Source of the DNA: an uncultured Clostridia bacterium
Lineage (GTDB): Bacteria > Bacillota > Clostridia > Oscillospirales > Acutalibacteraceae
Direction of reading: 5' to 3'
Assembly: GCA_946407065.1 (NCBI GenBank)
Contig: CAMJMQ010000026.1
Coordinates: forward strand, 1 to 34,725
Length of the DNA: 34,725 bases
Shown here: positions 1 to 8,226 of the stretch, one piece after another
Position numbering within the stretch: the first letter of the stretch is position 1
How the letters are laid out: each line of letters starts with the position of its first letter
The notes under the pieces: generated by a model
What the model was told of the DNA's origin: nothing
Database searches by the model: none
The model's input: the letters and a program-made list of their open reading frames with translations, nothing else
Translations under genes and position numbers: made by a program

Positions 1-3
1 TAT

Positions 4-79
<76 letters not shown>

Positions 80-82
80 TGT

Positions 83-112
83 CCCTGAAAACCTACGTTT
101 TCAGGGGCTTTT
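83..112 (+). terminator. rho-independent terminator of tRNA-Thr
   Basis: A 10-bp stem CCCTGAAAAC/GTTTTCAGGG (83-92/97-106) with a CTAC loop is followed by GCTTTT. It starts 3 nt after the tRNA. Confidence 0.85.
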
Positions 113-131
113 GATATTTTTGCGAGATTTT

Positions 132-182
132 CAGACCGCATCCCTATTTCAGAAAAAACAATGAACGGATGCGGTCTGTTTT
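132..182 (+). terminator. second hairpin with T-run
   Basis: A perfect 12-bp stem CAGACCGCATCC (132-143) / GGATGCGGTCTG (167-178) has a 23-nt A-rich loop and is followed by TTTT. It may be a backup terminator for the tRNA, or mark a lost gene. Confidence 0.6.
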
Positions 183-477
183 ATGTCCAAGAAAAAGATT
201 AAAATGAACAACAGAAAAAAAGACTTTTGCAGAGGTTCGGGGAGAGTTCATCCCTCACAGACAGTGTAGGGCGTTTTGTGGATACGACTGCCGGAAAATG
301 TGTAGCAAAAGGCAGAAAAAGAGCGGATTGGGGATTGTAAAAATGAAAGTGGTATGATATGATAAAGATACCATACGGATATGCAAAAAGGCACTCTCAA
401 GAGAGCGTGCCTTTTTTCTATATGACCGGCTTTTAGATCCTTTTTGCCATTTCCGACATCTATATAATGTAAAGGAA
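183..477. other. intergenic stretch without a recognisable gene
   Basis: Only a 22-codon ORF from 203 and other short fragments are visible. At 389-412 there is a hairpin, AGGCAC/GTGCCT with CTCTC/GAGAG inside, followed by a T-run. It looks like a terminator, yet no complete gene precedes it. This may be the remnant of a deleted gene. Confidence 0.5.
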
Positions 478-512
478 TTTTTTGGGAAACCCCCGAATCA
501 CAGTGTTATAAT
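478..512 (+). promoter_or_regulatory. putative ECF-type promoter of the sigma-fusion gene
   Basis: TTTTTTGGGAAAC (478-490) is followed after 16 bp by TATAAT (507-512). The same GGGAAA block at the same spacing occurs at the two divergent promoters near 10.2 kb. The spacing does not suit a housekeeping -35 TTGGGA (19 bp). If correct, the leader is about 190 nt and the sigma factor probably controls its own gene. Confidence 0.5.
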
Positions 513-710
513 ATGATAGATATTAAAAAGACAACGACTCTTTTATATCGCACCAGCATGATAACTTTACTAAACGGAAAAAGCACCACCTCACTCTCCT
601 TGTCATTACTCCGGTACAGAAAATTTTGAAAAGTATATCTTATTATCAAACCTGATCCATTTTATCGCTGTCTTATTGATAAAGGAACGAAACAGAAAGG
701 GAACAACAGC

Positions 711-2897
711 ATGAATTATGAAAATGAATTGGTAAATCGTGCAAAGAAAGGCGACGCAAACGCGCTGAATCTTCTGCTGGATCACAACAAGAGCTATCTT
801 TACGCAATCGCCTTTGCGGTGCTGAAAAACCACGAGGACGCAGAGGATGCAACACAAAAAGCAATGATCACCGTTTGGCAGAGTATCGGATCGCTCGAAA
901 ATCCGGAAGCATTCAAGAGCTGGCTGTACCGTATCGCTCACACAAGGAGCCTGAACGTGCTGCAATCAAAGAAAAACAATCAGGTCATACTGGATGATGA
1001 TATCAGCGATATACCTCAATTGGAAGACATGGAAAGCGAGCTGATGCTCCCGCAGGCATACGCGGAGTGCGACGATCTTAGAGATCGACTGTACCGGATT
1101 ATCGACGGTCTGTCTGCGGTTCAGCGTGAAACGATCGTCCTGTATTACTTCAACGACAGGAGCGTAGCAGAGATCGCCGGGATCATGGACTGTTCCGAAA
1201 ACACCGTCAAATCCCGCCTGTATCTTGCCCGACACTCTATCAAGACAGAGATTGAAGAACAAGAGAGAAAGAGCGGCGAGAAATTCTACGGGATCGCGGT
1301 CGGCGTCCTTCCCATCGGCTATTTTATCGCAGAGCACATCAAAAACAGCTTGCCCTCAGCTGAGGTGCTTGAAAATTTGGTAACCATAGCTCAACAGGCA
1401 GGGCAAAACGCCGCGCAGCAGGTTACCGGAAAGACAGCCGCTAAAGGTATGCCGACAGCAGTAAAAGCGATTCTCGCGACCGTTGGGATCGCTGCCGTTG
1501 CGGTTGCAGGTATCATGACGGCAAAGCTGATCTTTGACGGTCAGAATAAGGATGACCCTACACCGATAGAAACACAGGCAGTTATCGAAACAGATGCGCC
1601 GACTGAAAAACCAACAGAAGCCCCTACCGAACCTGATAATATCGATGCTTATCGGGCATACCTCAAGGTGCTCGAGGATAATAAGGATCTGATCAAGGAT
1701 TATGACTGGCAGTTCAGCAATAGTCAAATGCAGAAAAGCGACAAAGAAAGCCGCCCTGTCGCCTTTGCGGATATTACCGGTGATGAAACACCGGAAATGA
1801 TCGTTGTATGCTGTGATCCCGATGATAGCTATCGCTCCGGTGCATATCTGCGGATCTACCAATATCTTGACGGTTCTGCACAGCGCGTATACACACAAAC
1901 GGGTGACAATGAACTGCGCTGGATGGATTTTACCGGTTCGAAAGGCTTAGGTTATCCCGGCGGCAGTCAATATGTATTGTATCAACTGCCCGGAGAAAAA
2001 ACGCTCTATCACTACGATTGTGGAGGAATGGGTCTGAGCAGCTTTGAAATGGTAAGGTCTTACGGAGATTCCGAAGACGGAATAAAGATGAAAACGGAAG
2101 CCTACTATGTTGATTATCAACAGAACGCAGGTACGGACACCTATCAAGTAGATTCTACTGAGGTCGGTAAATCAGCGTGTTTGGAAAAGATATCAGAATT
2201 GACCGGGTCTTCCATCAATGTTCTGATGAGAAATACGATACGAACAACTGAAAACACCGCTTCGTCTTTAGCTTATCAATATGACAACCAAGCCATGACC
2301 TATGAGGAGGCTGTTTCTTATCTGAAAGAACAAATCGGAGATAGCTCAAATACACAGGATAATAATCCGCCAAAAGAAGATTACTCCGTTATCGCGGGCA
2401 ATTACAGTACGACATTTGTCAGACATTATCAATCTTCCCTGACGATTGACAGCAACGGTGTTTTTGAAACGGAATTTTACTATGATCCCAACGGAACAAG
2501 AGGACAGGGATTCACCAGCGACCCCGCCGAATACTCCCTTTGCAGGGGGAAAATAGTCAATCTCACAAAAACAGGCGACTATACTTATACCTTTAATGTA
2601 ACGGATATTTCGTATGATTATCCTGTGGGTGAAAGCGGCGATATCACCTATACAGACACTTATACGCATACGGATAAGAGTATGCACGCAACTTTTGTGA
2701 AACATCCCTTTGATACCGAGGGCACCATGACTTTTTACGCCAAAGGGATCACGCCGACCGACATGAAAGAATCTCATTTCAAATCTTATGTTTTCCCCGA
2801 TAATCCAAAAACATCTGAAAGGGCTCAAACCCCAACATCATATAATATTATTTATATTCCATATGGCTCTGCAGACAATCCATACTACGGGAAATAG
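711..2897 (+). CDS. ECF-type sigma factor fused to a transmembrane extracytoplasmic domain
   Basis: The N-terminus carries sigma-70 region 2 (about residues 5-75, with DAEDATQKAMITVW) and region 4 (about 120-185, with the HTH SVAEIAGIMDCSENTVKSRL). These should bind core RNA polymerase and promoter DNA in the cytoplasm. A hydrophobic span at about 250-275 and a Pro/Thr/Glu linker (about 284-308) lead to an ectodomain of about 420 residues. The ectodomain has two parts. The first (about 309-545) resembles the next gene's ectodomain (DAYRA, FADI.GD.TPEM, MT..A..L). The second (about 545-728) resembles the start of the secreted protein at 8227-9477. ECF factors normally have about 180 residues and a separate anti-sigma, so here sensing and transcription may be joined in one chain. 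An RBS-like GAAAGGG precedes the ATG. Release from the membrane by proteolysis is a guess. Confidence 0.85.
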   Translation: MNYENELVNRAKKGDANALNLLLDHNKSYLYAIAFAVLKNHEDAEDATQKAMITVWQSIGSLENPEAFKSWLYRIAHTRSLNVLQSKKNNQVILDDDISDIPQLEDMESELMLPQAYAECDDLRDRLYRIIDGLSAVQRETIVLYYFNDRSVAEIAGIMDCSENTVKSRLYLARHSIKTEIEEQERKSGEKFYGIAVGVLPIGYFIAEHIKNSLPSAEVLENLVTIAQQAGQNAAQQVTGKTAAKGMPTAVKAILATVGIAAVAVAGIMTAKLIFDGQNKDDPTPIETQAVIETDAPTEKPTEAPTEPDNIDAYRAYLKVLEDNKDLIKDYDWQFSNSQMQKSDKESRPVAFADITGDETPEMIVVCCDPDDSYRSGAYLRIYQYLDGSAQRVYTQTGDNELRWMDFTGSKGLGYPGGSQYVLYQLPGEKTLYHYDCGGMGLSSFEMVRSYGDSEDGIKMKTEAYYVDYQQNAGTDTYQVDSTEVGKSACLEKISELTGSSINVLMRNTIRTTENTASSLAYQYDNQAMTYEEAVSYLKEQIGDSSNTQDNNPPKEDYSVIAGNYSTTFVRHYQSSLTIDSNGVFETEFYYDPNGTRGQGFTSDPAEYSLCRGKIVNLTKTGDYTYTFNVTDISYDYPVGESGDITYTDTYTHTDKSMHATFVKHPFDTEGTMTFYAKGITPTDMKESHFKSYVFPDNPKTSERAQTPTSYNIIYIPYGSADNPYYGK

Positions 2898-2910
2898 GAG
2901 ACGGATAGTT

Positions 2911-3783
2911 ATGAAAAAGAAAATAATTATCATTAGTATTATCGTTGCGATCGCTGTATTTGCCGCGTCACTGGGTATCACCTACGCAGTGATCACGGTA
3001 AGCCATACTTCTGCCGCTACCCCTGATGAAGCGGCTACTGTAGATTCCGCAGTATCGGCTACAGAACCACCAACCAAAACTCCCACAGAAGCTCCCACCG
3101 ATCCCCCTACCGAACCGCCCACCGAACCACCTTATCTTGATGCCTATCGCGCTTTTCGAAAGGTGCTGAGGGACAACGAAAGCGATATCCGCGCCTATAC
3201 CTGGCAGTATAAAACCGATACTCCCCAACCCATCGCCTTTGCCGATATCATGGGTGATGACACACCGGAGATGGTCTATGCCTATTCACATAACGGCAAT
3301 ACAAATGCAAAAGTATTCTCCTATAACGGTTCAAATGCGGTTGAAGTGTTAGATTACATGTTCCCTGATAACAACAAAAATATGCCGGGTCAGATGTTTC
3401 TGTCACAAATTGACGGAACACTATATATATTTGAGTTATCCGCTCCCGGTGTCGCGAGATTTGAAACTGCATTCCGCTGCGATGAAGGCAGCAATAACTC
3501 CTTACATCCGGTGGAGGAGGTCAGATACAGCCCGAGGACAGATCTGCAAAACACAGAATACGGTCAGTCCAGAATCAATGGTTCTGTAGTATCTCCGGCA
3601 AAAGCAAAAGAAGCATATCAAACGCTTGCCGAAAGCACAGACGCTTTGCTTATGAGCTCCAGTGACACTCAGGGAAAAAGCTATCCCCGCTCTCTCGGAC
3701 TTGACGCCGAGCACTATCCCAATCATTCTATGACCTTTGATAAAGCGATCGCATTTTTAAACGATATCATCGAGGATAAATAA
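2911..3783 (+). CDS. membrane-anchored extracytoplasmic protein, paralogous to the sigma ectodomain
   Basis: This protein has 290 residues. A signal anchor spans residues about 4-25, followed by a long Thr/Pro/Glu linker (PTEPPTEPP repeats, about 48-72) and a folded domain to the end. The domain shares DAYRAF.KVL.DN, IAFADIMGDDTPEM and SMTFDKAIAFL with the first ectodomain part of the upstream sigma fusion, so the two are tandem paralogues. The start is set by AGGAG at 2896-2900, which overlaps the end of the sigma gene. Only 13 nt separate the genes, so they are an operon. It could compete for or share a ligand with the sigma ectodomain; that is inference. I recognise no enzymatic motif. Confidence 0.8.
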   Translation: MKKKIIIISIIVAIAVFAASLGITYAVITVSHTSAATPDEAATVDSAVSATEPPTKTPTEAPTDPPTEPPTEPPYLDAYRAFRKVLRDNESDIRAYTWQYKTDTPQPIAFADIMGDDTPEMVYAYSHNGNTNAKVFSYNGSNAVEVLDYMFPDNNKNMPGQMFLSQIDGTLYIFELSAPGVARFETAFRCDEGSNNSLHPVEEVRYSPRTDLQNTEYGQSRINGSVVSPAKAKEAYQTLAESTDALLMSSSDTQGKSYPRSLGLDAEHYPNHSMTFDKAIAFLNDIIEDK

Positions 3784-3798
3784 GAAAGGAGATCAAAA

Positions 3799-5181
3799 AT
3801 GAAACGCCTATTATCCCTTGCATTGATTGCTATTCTGTTCGTACTTGCGGTTTTTACCGCTCCGTCCACTGTGGCCGTGACGATCGATACCCTTCCGTCT
3901 GCCGCAAGCTCTCACTATGATATCCGCTATGGAGATATTGACGGAAACGGCGAGGTCGGTTTGCCGGATGTGACCGCGCTGCAACTCTATCTGGCAAAAA
4001 TCGGAAAAAAGCCCGCGGGTGTTACTTTGACGAAGGATGATTCGATCATGGACGCAAACTTTGACGGAGAGACCGATATCGATGACGCTGCAACCCTGCA
4101 GCGCTATCTCGCCAAAATGCAGTTGAAGAATGCTGAGCTGGATACGACGGCTTATCAATGGTCCGGCGGCGCGTATGTCAAGCATACCCACAAATGGAAA
4201 AGAACCGGTGTTAATTACCATTCCGGCTTTGCCTGTAACAAATGTTTTAAGGATGTAACTGATTGGGATAATCCTTATGCGTGTCACGGCGGTTGGCATA
4301 CACATAAATGGTGCGTTCAGCCCTGTTTGGATACCTGCTCGGAATGCGGCGCTAAGCGTCATCTGCATTATTGGTCATACTATGAACCCCAATACTCGGG
4401 CGACCGGCTCGGGAAACGAGGCTATTATTTTTGCAATCAATGCCTCAATTTCAGCGAGAATGGATTTGAGATCGATAATTCTATCCAGAGAAACTGTGAT
4501 AACTGGGTGACCTACTATGATTTTTCCGACTCCGATATCCACACCGGCGTTGAATATTCAGACCCTATGACCGACCCGCTGGACAACATCCAGGGAATTG
4601 ATATTATTGCTGAAAAAAGCCTGGCAGTTGGCGATACGTCTGATCTGTCCGTTGAATTTACGCCTGCTCAAACGCGCTGTGACAGGACCATCATCTGGTC
4701 GAGCAGCGATCCTTCTATCGTATCTGTAGATGAAAACGGCCGTATGACCGCGCACGCGATCGGCGTTGTTACCATTACCGCCAAAGCCGTAAACAATAAA
4801 AAAGCTGAATGCGTCGTTAGGGTGACTGAAAACAGCGTCGGGTCTGTAACATCGGTACGCGTATTTATCGACGGCAAAGACGCTACCGACGAAGGCGTCA
4901 CGCTTGAGAAACACAAAACCTATAAGGTGATAATAAAGACTACACCCGAAAAGGCAGTGTATAGAGTCACTTATGGTGGTGTTAGGCAAACGGCGTGCCG
5001 TTTAAACTGCGTATCCTTTAACGGTACTATCTCACAGAAGATTTGGAAGGATCACATTGAATATACAGAGCCTAAATGTGAGATAGAAACAATTGCAAGC
5101 GGAACAGATACACTTACTATAAGTCTCTTTGATATGAACAATCACCGTATCACAAAAAATATAAACATCACCGTGAGATGA
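3799..5181 (+). CDS. secreted dockerin / Cys-His-rich / Big-domain protein
   Basis: This protein has 460 residues. A signal peptide (about 1-27) is followed by a dockerin-like pair of calcium-binding repeats: GDIDGNGEVGLPDVTALQLYL at about 49-69 and DANFDGETDIDDAATLQRYL at about 83-103. Dockerins bind cohesins on scaffoldins or the cell wall. Next is a Cys/His-rich stretch (about 135-215) with CNKC, CHGGWHTHKWC, CLDTCSEC and CNQC, possibly binding zinc. A Big_2-like domain (about 265-350, WSSSDPSIVSVDENGRMTA) and a C-terminal beta-rich region follow. AAGGAG sits 7 nt before the ATG and 15 nt after the previous stop, so it is third in the sigma-fusion operon. No glycosidase or peptidase motif is seen. 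An N-terminal dockerin is unusual, as most are C-terminal. Confidence 0.82.
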   Translation: MKRLLSLALIAILFVLAVFTAPSTVAVTIDTLPSAASSHYDIRYGDIDGNGEVGLPDVTALQLYLAKIGKKPAGVTLTKDDSIMDANFDGETDIDDAATLQRYLAKMQLKNAELDTTAYQWSGGAYVKHTHKWKRTGVNYHSGFACNKCFKDVTDWDNPYACHGGWHTHKWCVQPCLDTCSECGAKRHLHYWSYYEPQYSGDRLGKRGYYFCNQCLNFSENGFEIDNSIQRNCDNWVTYYDFSDSDIHTGVEYSDPMTDPLDNIQGIDIIAEKSLAVGDTSDLSVEFTPAQTRCDRTIIWSSSDPSIVSVDENGRMTAHAIGVVTITAKAVNNKKAECVVRVTENSVGSVTSVRVFIDGKDATDEGVTLEKHKTYKVIIKTTPEKAVYRVTYGGVRQTACRLNCVSFNGTISQKIWKDHIEYTEPKCEIETIASGTDTLTISLFDMNNHRITKNINITVR

Positions 5182-5210
5182 TATAATTACTGTAATATGT
5201 TCTGAAAAAT

Positions 5211-5332
5211 GACAGCCGCTTGCAAAAGCAGGCGGCTGTCGGTGTATTATTTCAACATATATTGCGATATCATTGACGGAAGTTCCGTCCTCATATCATC
5301 GTTCGACAGCGACTTCTATGGTACTGTCGAAC
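5211..5332 (+). terminator. hairpin cluster downstream of the dockerin gene
   Basis: GACAGCCGC/GCGGCTGTC (5211-5219/5232-5240) forms a strong hairpin 29 nt after the stop, but its T-run is weak. Two further dyads follow: GACGGAA-G-TTCCGTC (5275-5289) and GTTCGACAG/CTGTCGAAC (5301-5309/5324-5332). Between two convergent genes they may end transcription in both directions. The last two lack T-runs and could instead be protein-binding sites. Confidence 0.55.
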
Positions 5333-5360
5333 TACATCGGAATCCTTCGCTCAACATATA

Positions 5361-6515
5361 TCACTTTTCCATGCGAAAGACTTCGAGACCTATGATGTCC
5401 TCCAACTCAACTTCTTTCAACTGTTCGCTGATATATTGTGCCACATCATCCAAGTCGCTGTCGAACTCACCCATATCCCGCTGAAAATAATCATCGAGAT
5501 ATTGACGGTAGCTTTTTTTCAGCGCAAGGTTAGAGCCGTATTCCACATATGACATAGCGTTGCCGCTCTCAAGCTCCGGGTTTTCCTCGACCGCTTTTGT
5601 GAGCAGATAGATCATCAGCGCGTCGATCTGATCGCGCGGATATAAAGGCAGCATGTTCGCCAAGTCAAGCATATGGTTCAGATCCTGTTCGGTCATATTC
5701 AGCAGAACGCCGAGCGTGATCAGCTGATTCCGTTTGGGCAGCACACGATTGTTTCTGAGCAGGGAGACAGCGTTTTCCAACGTCTTATTTATCCCCAATT
5801 TCTGTACTTTCGCGTGAAAGCTGTATTGAGGCTCATCCTGATCATGCAGCATGGCATGCTTTTTCTTTTGAATATTCATAAATTCATCGATAAAGCGGAT
5901 CAGCTTATCATAGGTACAGAAAAAGACAGGTTTATTCCGAAGGATATATGCTTCAAAATCCTTGTCGTCATTGATCGCTTCAAGCTCGTGGTATGCTATG
6001 GTTGTATTGACAGTATGCTTTTGGCTGAGTTTTTCCATTCGTTTTTTCTGCGATTGGATGATTTCCTCCCGAATGTAGGCGAGCCGATTGTTCCACTGCT
6101 CAACAGACGCATAGCTGTACAGCGGGTTATCAAAATCACCCTGTCGGCGATTGAGCAGATAAATGATAATCGCATCATTCAGATCCTTGGGATACAATTC
6201 TGCGTAGGAGCCGTATTTTTTCAACAACGTATTCGCTTCATCCGGATTCATGTTAAGCCCGAACGCGATCTTGATGAAGTCATCTCTTTTCTGCGGCTTC
6301 CTGCCTTCTACACACCATTTTTTGACCGTGTTCTTGCTGACCCCGACCTTCTGCGCAAAGCGGATATATTTTCCGCCGTTGATCTCCACCAAATGATTGA
6401 TGTAATTTTTCCAACTGACAAAGCTGTCGCTGTGGTGTCGGATATATTCCAATACGGCTGCAAATGACTCACGCTTTTCAATATCCTGTCGTACATAGAT
6501 CGTCCGGTCAGTCAT
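5361..6515 (-). CDS. HTH protein with two related halves, paired with a Ser/Thr kinase
   Basis: This protein has 384 residues. The first half has an XRE-like helix-turn-helix (FAQKVGVSKNTVKKWCVEG, about 50-70). Both halves share a pattern: GLNMNPDEANTLL..YPKDLNDAIIIYLL in the first and LLNMTEQDLNHML..YPRDQIDALMIYLL in the second. The gene therefore contains an internal duplication. The ATG at 6515 is preferred because GGGGAG lies 7-8 nt upstream; the ATG at 6554 has its AGGAG directly abutting. It starts 53 nt after the kinase gene and reads the same way, so it may be a substrate or the transcriptional output of that kinase. No phosphoacceptor site can be identified from sequence. Confidence 0.75.
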   Translation of the reverse strand: MTDRTIYVRQDIEKRESFAAVLEYIRHHSDSFVSWKNYINHLVEINGGKYIRFAQKVGVSKNTVKKWCVEGRKPQKRDDFIKIAFGLNMNPDEANTLLKKYGSYAELYPKDLNDAIIIYLLNRRQGDFDNPLYSYASVEQWNNRLAYIREEIIQSQKKRMEKLSQKHTVNTTIAYHELEAINDDKDFEAYILRNKPVFFCTYDKLIRFIDEFMNIQKKKHAMLHDQDEPQYSFHAKVQKLGINKTLENAVSLLRNNRVLPKRNQLITLGVLLNMTEQDLNHMLDLANMLPLYPRDQIDALMIYLLTKAVEENPELESGNAMSYVEYGSNLALKKSYRQYLDDYFQRDMGEFDSDLDDVAQYISEQLKEVELEDIIGLEVFRMEK

Positions 6516-6568
6516 CGTCGCTCTCCCCAAAATAACACCGCATTTACTCCTCATCTCCTGATTGATTT

Positions 6569-8086
6569 CTATCGTTGTCTATTCTCTATGTAATTTAAGT
6601 ATAAACCATATCCTTTTTCTACCTCGGCTTTCATTTCATCCGTGATTTCAGGATCGCCGTATGTATACTGCTTTGGATCCCCCGTGGCAGTCATGTGATA
6701 GATCTCATCATTTATAGCATAAAGTTGGACCGCAGAGTTCTCTTTGACACGACAAATATAAAACAGTTCTCCTGTACGATCAAAGCAGTATTCCGCATAA
6801 TTGGTTGATTGATCCACATCTTCCCCTTTATAATACTGTTTGATATAACTATAACCCGATTCCTGTGTATAATGCACAACATTTGTTGTGCCGTTGCTAT
6901 TTCCTGAAGAATAAGATTGAGAATTCACTTGTTGTCTCAGAACTTCGGCTGTTATACTATCGCGTACGACGCGTGCTTTAAGTTCCTCCGAATTATATTG
7001 GGAGAAAACAGATTCAGAAACATCCGTGCCAAGCGTTGCCGTTTCTGACACTTCGCTTTCTGTAGATGGTTGATTCAGACCGGCGATGAATCCCATGATC
7101 GCTGTCACGACAACAAATACCGCTAAAACAATCAGCGCCAATCGAATCCATTTGCCTTTGATCTCCTTTTTTCTCAGCTCGGATCGGTCTGCTTTCTGCT
7201 GCATGCCGAATGGTACAAAATGTTGTCCGAACAGCTCGTTGAGGACTTCGCTTACATCCCGATACCGTTGCTTCGGCTCTGCCTCACAGCATTGGAGGAC
7301 AACTCTTTGCAAATCCTGATCACCGAATCTCGGCGACGGCAGCTTTTCACCGCTCAAACGACGTTTGTTGTTGTCCCATAGATCCTGCTGCGACTGTCCG
7401 TCGGAGAATTGCGGAAAATGCAGATCGTTCAAAATATAGTAGAGCGTCATACCGAGGCTGTATATATCCGAACTGTAGCTGTACTCATAGTATCGGAAGG
7501 ACTCGGGCGCCATAAAATCAGGCGTTCCCGTCGCAGTCAATCCGCTTAAGCCGCCGAGTTTTTTGGAAACGCCGAAGTCACCCAAACGAAAAAGTGTTTT
7601 CTCCTTGGATTCGTCTAAAAAAATATTTTCCGGCTTAATATCGCGGTGCAGTATCCCTTTAGCGTGAAGCGCTCCGAGCGCCATACCGATATCCGACGCA
7701 AGCTGTCTGCACAACGCCACCGGATCATATTCTTCTTCCTTCAAAAAATCGGAGAGAGGAAGATACTCGTGCATATGGATCAAAAAATCATAACCGATGC
7801 AATCTCCCTGCCGATTCAAAACCGGTTCCTCCCGGCTGTGCAAACACTCCACCAGATAGTCGCTGTGCATCGATAGCATGGTGTCGATCTCATTCTTGAC
7901 CATCCGATATTGATCGGGTTCGTTTTCGACACAGATCACCTTGACAACGGAGCGTTCTTCACCGCGCTGCAGCGCCAGAACACAGCCTGTTCCGCCGGAA
8001 CCGAGAATCTCTCCGGTGCATATCCAGCCATCCCAGAGCGGTTCATAGCTTTTGACGCGCGCTATAATATCCGATAATTTATCCAC
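6569..8086 (-). CDS. PknB-like transmembrane Ser/Thr protein kinase
   Basis: This protein has 505 residues. The cytoplasmic kinase domain (about 20-290) has a glycine loop GSGGTG (29-34), Lys49, HRDIKPEN (147-154), DFG (170-172) and APE (193-195), so every catalytic motif is intact. One membrane span (about 313-336) is followed by about 170 extracytoplasmic residues with Ser/Thr-rich sequence and a C-terminal globular part. PASTA repeats, usual in PrkC/PknB sensors of Firmicutes, are absent, so it probably does not sense muropeptides in the usual way. Translation starts at GTG (8084-8086) with AGGAG 6 nt upstream. The HTH gene downstream is probably co-transcribed. Confidence 0.93.
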   Translation of the reverse strand: MDKLSDIIARVKSYEPLWDGWICTGEILGSGGTGCVLALQRGEERSVVKVICVENEPDQYRMVKNEIDTMLSMHSDYLVECLHSREEPVLNRQGDCIGYDFLIHMHEYLPLSDFLKEEEYDPVALCRQLASDIGMALGALHAKGILHRDIKPENIFLDESKEKTLFRLGDFGVSKKLGGLSGLTATGTPDFMAPESFRYYEYSYSSDIYSLGMTLYYILNDLHFPQFSDGQSQQDLWDNNKRRLSGEKLPSPRFGDQDLQRVVLQCCEAEPKQRYRDVSEVLNELFGQHFVPFGMQQKADRSELRKKEIKGKWIRLALIVLAVFVVVTAIMGFIAGLNQPSTESEVSETATLGTDVSESVFSQYNSEELKARVVRDSITAEVLRQQVNSQSYSSGNSNGTTNVVHYTQESGYSYIKQYYKGEDVDQSTNYAEYCFDRTGELFYICRVKENSAVQLYAINDEIYHMTATGDPKQYTYGDPEITDEMKAEVEKGYGLYLNYIENRQR

Positions 8087-8226
8087 AGAATTCTCCTCTC
8101 CGTTTTATTCCATCGAACAACGTTCTTCACCCTAAGGTGGTATCTTACGAAAAACACATTCAATCTGTAGCGTTTAGTCCCTCTTGTTTTATCTGCAATC
8201 GCGGATGAAAATAATTTCATCACTTA

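Noticed and set aside
520..710. Riboswitch in the long leader of the sigma-fusion gene
   Set aside because: No conserved riboswitch core or terminator/anti-terminator pair could be recognised.
5209..5484. Plus-strand ORF of 91 codons after the dockerin gene
   Set aside because: It runs through hairpins and overlaps the 3' end of the HTH gene on the other strand; it has no ribosome-binding site and no recognisable product.
5673..6467. Long plus-strand ORF opposite the HTH gene
   Set aside because: It is a shadow in the antisense frame of a gene with clear HTH motifs and a good start.
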